This document shows, piece after piece, positions 5,803-7,677 of a stretch of DNA of 7,677 nucleotides. The notes beneath the pieces are model-generated. The model saw nothing but the letters and a program-made list of their open reading frames with translations. It was not told where the DNA came from and made no database searches. The stretch spans positions 1-7,677 of the forward strand of contig JARKQP010000213.1 in the NCBI GenBank assembly GCA_029974875.1, given 5' to 3'. The DNA comes from Mobilitalea sp. (GTDB taxonomy: Bacteria > Bacillota_A > Clostridia > Lachnospirales > Lachnospiraceae). Numbering within the stretch: the first letter of the stretch is position 1; each line of letters begins with the position of its first letter. Made by a program: the position numbers and the translations under genes.

Positions 5803-6672
5803 CTACTTCCTCTCTCCTAAGTAGCAAATCCCCAATGCACCGGGACCGGAATGGGCGCCAATGCTTGGACTCACATAATTAATAATAACCTGTTTATTTG
5901 GCAGCTTTTCTTTAATCAGACCTTCAATGTACTGTGCATCCTCGGGAGAATCGCCATGCACAACACAAATGGGATCATCCGTGTCTGCATATTTTCCAAG
6001 GGTGTCGAGCATGTTGTTAAAGATGGTATGTATGGATTTCTTGCGTCCCCTCGCAGAGGAATGTGCCACCAGCTGACCCTCGTCGTTTATCGTGAGAATG
6101 GGCTTGATGTTGATCATAGTGCCCAGGATGGCAGTCGTCTTGGAGATCCTGCCGCCGCGGTGCAGGTGGTTGAGATCATTTACCGTGAAAAAGACACAGA
6201 AATCCTGCTTGTGTTCCTCCAGCCAGGCTACGATTTCATCAAAGGTTTTTCCTTCTTCCTTCATCTGAACAGCCTTTATGATAAATAACCCTTCCCCCAT
6301 GGATGCATTCAAGGTATCGATTACGACAATCCGGGCGCCTGGATTCTCTTCACAAATCTCCTGGGCACCTGTAACCACATTGCTGCAGCCACCGCTAAGT
6401 GCGGAAGAAAAACTGATATGCAGTACCTCCAGACCCTGGCTGACATAGGCTCCAAAGGTCTTCCGGATCACTTCAGGATTGCTTGCCATGGTTGTCGGCA
6501 TCTGGCCGGAACGCATTTTATCATAGAAATCCTTTGGGGTGAGGTTGATTTCATCGCCGTAAGTAGTTCCTTCAAGGTCGTAGTAATGTGGTATGATGCC
6601 GATATGCTTTTCTTTGATATAGCTTTCCAATAAGTCGGAATTTGAATCAGCAGTGATAACGAAATCTTTCAT
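5803..6672 (-). CDS. DegV-family fatty-acid-binding protein (FakB type)
   Basis: A complete 289-residue soluble protein of the DegV family. Members bind one fatty acid in a deep pocket and, as FakB, present it to the kinase FakA, which makes acyl phosphate for phospholipid synthesis. Landmarks in order: FVITADSNSDL at the N-terminus (usual form DSTADL), MPTTMASNP near residue 60, where relatives have T-S-x-P-S, FSSALSGGCSNV near 87-98, the HRGGRISK loop near 170, KPILTINDEGQL, and IGAHSGPGALGICYLGER at the end with the ligand-head His and Gly-Pro-Gly. Length is normal for the family. I place the start at ATG 6672, giving MKDFVITADSNSD, with GGAGG nine bases upstream; the frame is open further, to an ATG at 6735, but that adds unrelated residues and lies across the promoter. 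No FakA gene is in view. Its lipid preference cannot be told. Confidence 0.9.
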   Translation of the reverse strand: MKDFVITADSNSDLLESYIKEKHIGIIPHYYDLEGTTYGDEINLTPKDFYDKMRSGQMPTTMASNPEVIRKTFGAYVSQGLEVLHISFSSALSGGCSNVVTGAQEICEENPGARIVVIDTLNASMGEGLFIIKAVQMKEEGKTFDEIVAWLEEHKQDFCVFFTVNDLNHLHRGGRISKTTAILGTMINIKPILTINDEGQLVAHSSARGRKKSIHTIFNNMLDTLGKYADTDDPICVVHGDSPEDAQYIEGLIKEKLPNKQVIINYVSPSIGAHSGPGALGICYLGERK

Positions 6673-6706
6673 CCCTTGTATCCTCCCAGATATTGTTTGT
6701 AATGCT

Positions 6707-6735
6707 ATTTTACTAAAAAACACAGCATTTAGCAA
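6707..6735 (-). promoter_or_regulatory. Promoter of the DegV gene
   Basis: TTGCTA (6735-6730), a 17-bp spacer and TAAAAT (6712-6707) on the - strand. Transcription would start near 6700, leaving a leader of about 28 bases with the GGAGG site. This placement excludes the in-frame ATG at 6735 as a translation start. Confidence 0.65.
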
Positions 6736-6737
6736 TA

Positions 6738-6755
6738 AAAGAATATAGATTCTTT
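6738..6755. other. Small AT-rich inverted repeat between the ABC ATPase and DegV genes
   Basis: AAAGAAT (6738-6744), four bases, ATTCTTT (6749-6755), with T-rich sequence on the + side and TTTT-A on the - side. It is the only hairpin candidate between the end of the ATPase gene and the DegV promoter. It is weak, so read-through from the ATPase gene into the DegV gene is possible. Confidence 0.3.
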
Positions 6756-6843
6756 ATTTTCCGGATATAGAAATTTTATAATTAAGACAAGCAGGCCGGG
6801 CATTTGGTTTGTTTTATTTGGATTTATTTTACATGGGAATGTG

Positions 6844-7488
6844 TCAGGCCTTGAAGGAATCCAGGGAGATGATGCGGTCAGACAGCTGCTTTGCTTCCCC
6901 CATATTGCTGGTTGCGAGAAGTACCGTTTTCTTCTCCTTGCGGAGTAATTGGAGCATATCCGCCGAAACCTCTGCCCGGGTTTTCTCATCCAGGTTAGCA
7001 AAGGGTTCGTCCAGAAGGAGGAGATCAGGCTCGGTCAGCAGGGAGCGGAGGAAGGTAATCCTCTGCCTTGCGCAGGTAGCTTCCTTGTTCGGATAGGTGC
7101 CGATAAAGGTTATCATGCCATAGGTCTTGGCATACCCGTTGATCTGGACGTAGCCGTTTCCCGGGGCTTCCAGCTGCTCCTGGGGACATTCGCTGCCTCC
7201 ATATACATTTTTGTAGGAGTCGCAGACATTGTCCTTTTGCATCATATAACCGATGCTTTTCCCGGAGGCTTTAAGCTCCTTGCCGCATATATGGATGGAA
7301 CCGCTATCCGGGGTGTATATACCTGCAATTAGTGATAGGAGAGTTGATTTTCCACTGCCGCTTTTGCCAACAACGGATATAATCTCGCCCTCCATTACAT
7401 GAAAAGAAACATCGAGTAATACCGGTGTTTCCTTTCCATTATTATGGCAAGTATAGCTTAGGTGATCTATTTTTAGCAATTCGCTCAT
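6844..7488 (-). CDS. Degenerate ABC transporter ATP-binding protein, nitrate/sulfonate/taurine (SsuB/TauB-like) type
   Basis: A 214-residue nucleotide-binding subunit. Present: an aromatic A-loop region near SYTCHN, Walker A GKSGSGKST (about 41-49), Q-loop in IGYMMQKDN, Walker B LLLLDEP and D-loop ANLD. Changed: the signature expected before RQRITFLRSLL reads NKEATCARQR, so LSGG is absent, and the H-loop reads LLATSNMGEA where relatives have T-H-D, so the switch histidine is Ser. The helical segment between Q-loop and signature (about 90-135) is also unlike the family, while the sequence beyond it is normal. Relatives are about 250 residues; the C-terminal 30-40 are missing. ATG 7488 has GGGAGGG five bases upstream. 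No permease or binding protein is adjacent on either side in view. Such a protein should bind ATP but hydrolyse it poorly; it may be decaying or repurposed. The frame is intact, so I keep it as a CDS. Confidence 0.75.
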   Translation of the reverse strand: MSELLKIDHLSYTCHNNGKETPVLLDVSFHVMEGEIISVVGKSGSGKSTLLSLIAGIYTPDSGSIHICGKELKASGKSIGYMMQKDNVCDSYKNVYGGSECPQEQLEAPGNGYVQINGYAKTYGMITFIGTYPNKEATCARQRITFLRSLLTEPDLLLLDEPFANLDEKTRAEVSADMLQLLRKEKKTVLLATSNMGEAKQLSDRIISLDSFKA

Positions 7489-7508
7489 ATTGGCCCTCCC
7501 ATTAAACG

Positions 7509-7560
7509 CCTGGAAATCTCAAAAGCATCCCGTAGAATCTATATACAAAGAGCTTCCAGG
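7509..7560 (-). promoter_or_regulatory. Inverted repeat in the leader of the ABC ATPase gene
   Basis: CCTGGAA (7509-7515 as read on +) is repeated inverted as TTCCAGG (7554-7560), with CTC/GAG able to add three pairs after a one-base offset. The stem would close a loop of about 30 bases and end only nine bases before the GGGAGGG ribosome binding site (7500-7494). It could influence translation of the ATPase gene; no known riboswitch class was recognised. Confidence 0.35.
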
Positions 7561-7579
7561 AGTACTCTGTTTCAATATT

Positions 7580-7608
7580 ATTATATGACCGGAAATATCA
7601 GAAGTTAC
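7580..7608 (-). promoter_or_regulatory. Possible promoter of the ABC ATPase gene
   Basis: A perfect TATAAT (7585-7580 on the - strand) with a weak GTAACT (7608-7603) at 17 bp. If used, transcription starts near 7573 and the leader is about 85 bases long, including the inverted repeat at 7509-7560. The poor -35 suggests dependence on an activator, or that this is only AT-rich chance. Confidence 0.38.
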
Positions 7609-7644
7609 ATAAATAAGACAAATCCGGTAAATCCGGGACCGTTC

Positions 7645-7663
7645 AAATTTAGGCCCCAAATTT
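7645..7663. repeat. Imperfect 19-bp dyad, operator candidate
   Basis: AAATTTAGGCCCCAAATTT reads nearly the same on both strands, with one mismatched pair around a central C. It lies upstream of the possible ATPase promoter, next to two direct copies of AAATCCGG (7620-7627 and 7629-7636). The stretch 7586-7677 has no convincing coding frame on either strand. Confidence 0.3.
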
Positions 7664-7677
7664 ATCTTTCTCCATAT

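Noticed and set aside
5851..6288. 145-codon open frame on the + strand
   Set aside because: It lies wholly antisense to the conserved DegV gene, has no ribosome binding site, and its translation shows no family pattern; it is a shadow frame.
5803..6735. Longer form of the DegV protein starting at the ATG at 6735
   Set aside because: The extra 21 residues are not DegV-like, there is no ribosome binding site there, and the predicted promoter lies across this stretch; ATG 6672 has GGAGG and begins with the family's N-terminal strand.
7020..7260. A pair of compensating frameshifts as explanation for the odd segment of the ABC ATPase
   Set aside because: Reading the other two frames across the segment did not restore an LSGG motif, and KTYGMITFIGTYPN within it fits the family in the present frame, so substitution or segment replacement is more likely.
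6949..7332. 127-codon + strand frame opposite the ABC ATPase
   Set aside because: Antisense to Walker A, Walker B and D-loop codons of the ATPase, with no start signal; a shadow frame.
7489..7590. Short - strand frame of about 31 codons ending at a TAA eleven bases before the ATPase start, as a possible permease tail
   Set aside because: It is closed upstream by a TGA, has no start codon with a binding site, and the residues do not look like the end of an importer permease; the stretch is better explained as a leader.
1..7677. CRISPR array, insertion sequence or phage genes
   Set aside because: No regularly spaced repeats, no terminal inverted repeats with a transposase, and no integrase or structural phage proteins were found on either strand.

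Overview
The window looks like chromosomal DNA of a low-to-moderate GC Firmicute, most likely a Clostridia/Lachnospiraceae-type gut bacterium. This is inferred from strong AGGAGG-type ribosome binding sites, TTGACA/TATAAT-type promoters, compact hairpin-plus-T terminators, a tRNA gene without an encoded CCA end, and the families present (BPD_transp_2 permeases, MATE with a divergent MerR regulator, DegV, a cytidylate-kinase-like remnant). No species can be named from the sequence alone.

Left part (1-2817, + strand): the 3' end of one ABC permease gene overlaps by 8 bases a second, complete permease of the same superfamily (BPD_transp_2). They are the membrane pair of an importer whose ATPase and binding protein would lie to the left of the window. 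A hairpin follows. After it comes a separately promoted 12-TM major facilitator gene, with a near-perfect 18-bp palindrome placed directly upstream of its TATAAT.

Middle part (about 2890-5353): a drug-response module. A BmrR-type MerR regulator with a GyrI-like effector domain (- strand) is divergent from a MATE multidrug exporter (+ strand). The 96-bp gap holds overlapping face-to-face promoters; the exporter promoter has the 19-bp spacer typical of MerR-activated genes and an imperfect dyad inside it. Directly behind the exporter lies the C-terminal remnant of a cytidylate-kinase-like protein, then a strong terminator. The module looks inserted or rearranged relative to its flanks.

Right part (5446-7677, all - strand): a tRNA-Thr(CGU) gene with its own promoter and terminator; a DegV-family fatty-acid-binding protein (FakB type) with its own promoter and downstream hairpin; and a short ABC ATPase related to the nitrate/sulfonate/taurine importers. 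The ATPase keeps Walker A, Q-loop, Walker B and D-loop but has lost the LSGGQ signature and the H-loop histidine, is short at the C-terminus, and has no permease in view. Its upstream 180 bases are non-coding, with a possible promoter, an inverted repeat just before the ribosome binding site, and an AAATTT-flanked dyad.

I found no CRISPR array, transposase, integrase, phage gene or replication origin. The best leads for something unusual are the degenerate ABC ATPase, the MATE/cytidylate-kinase remnant, a 28-bp perfect palindrome inside the permease gene, and the palindromic promoter of the MFS gene.
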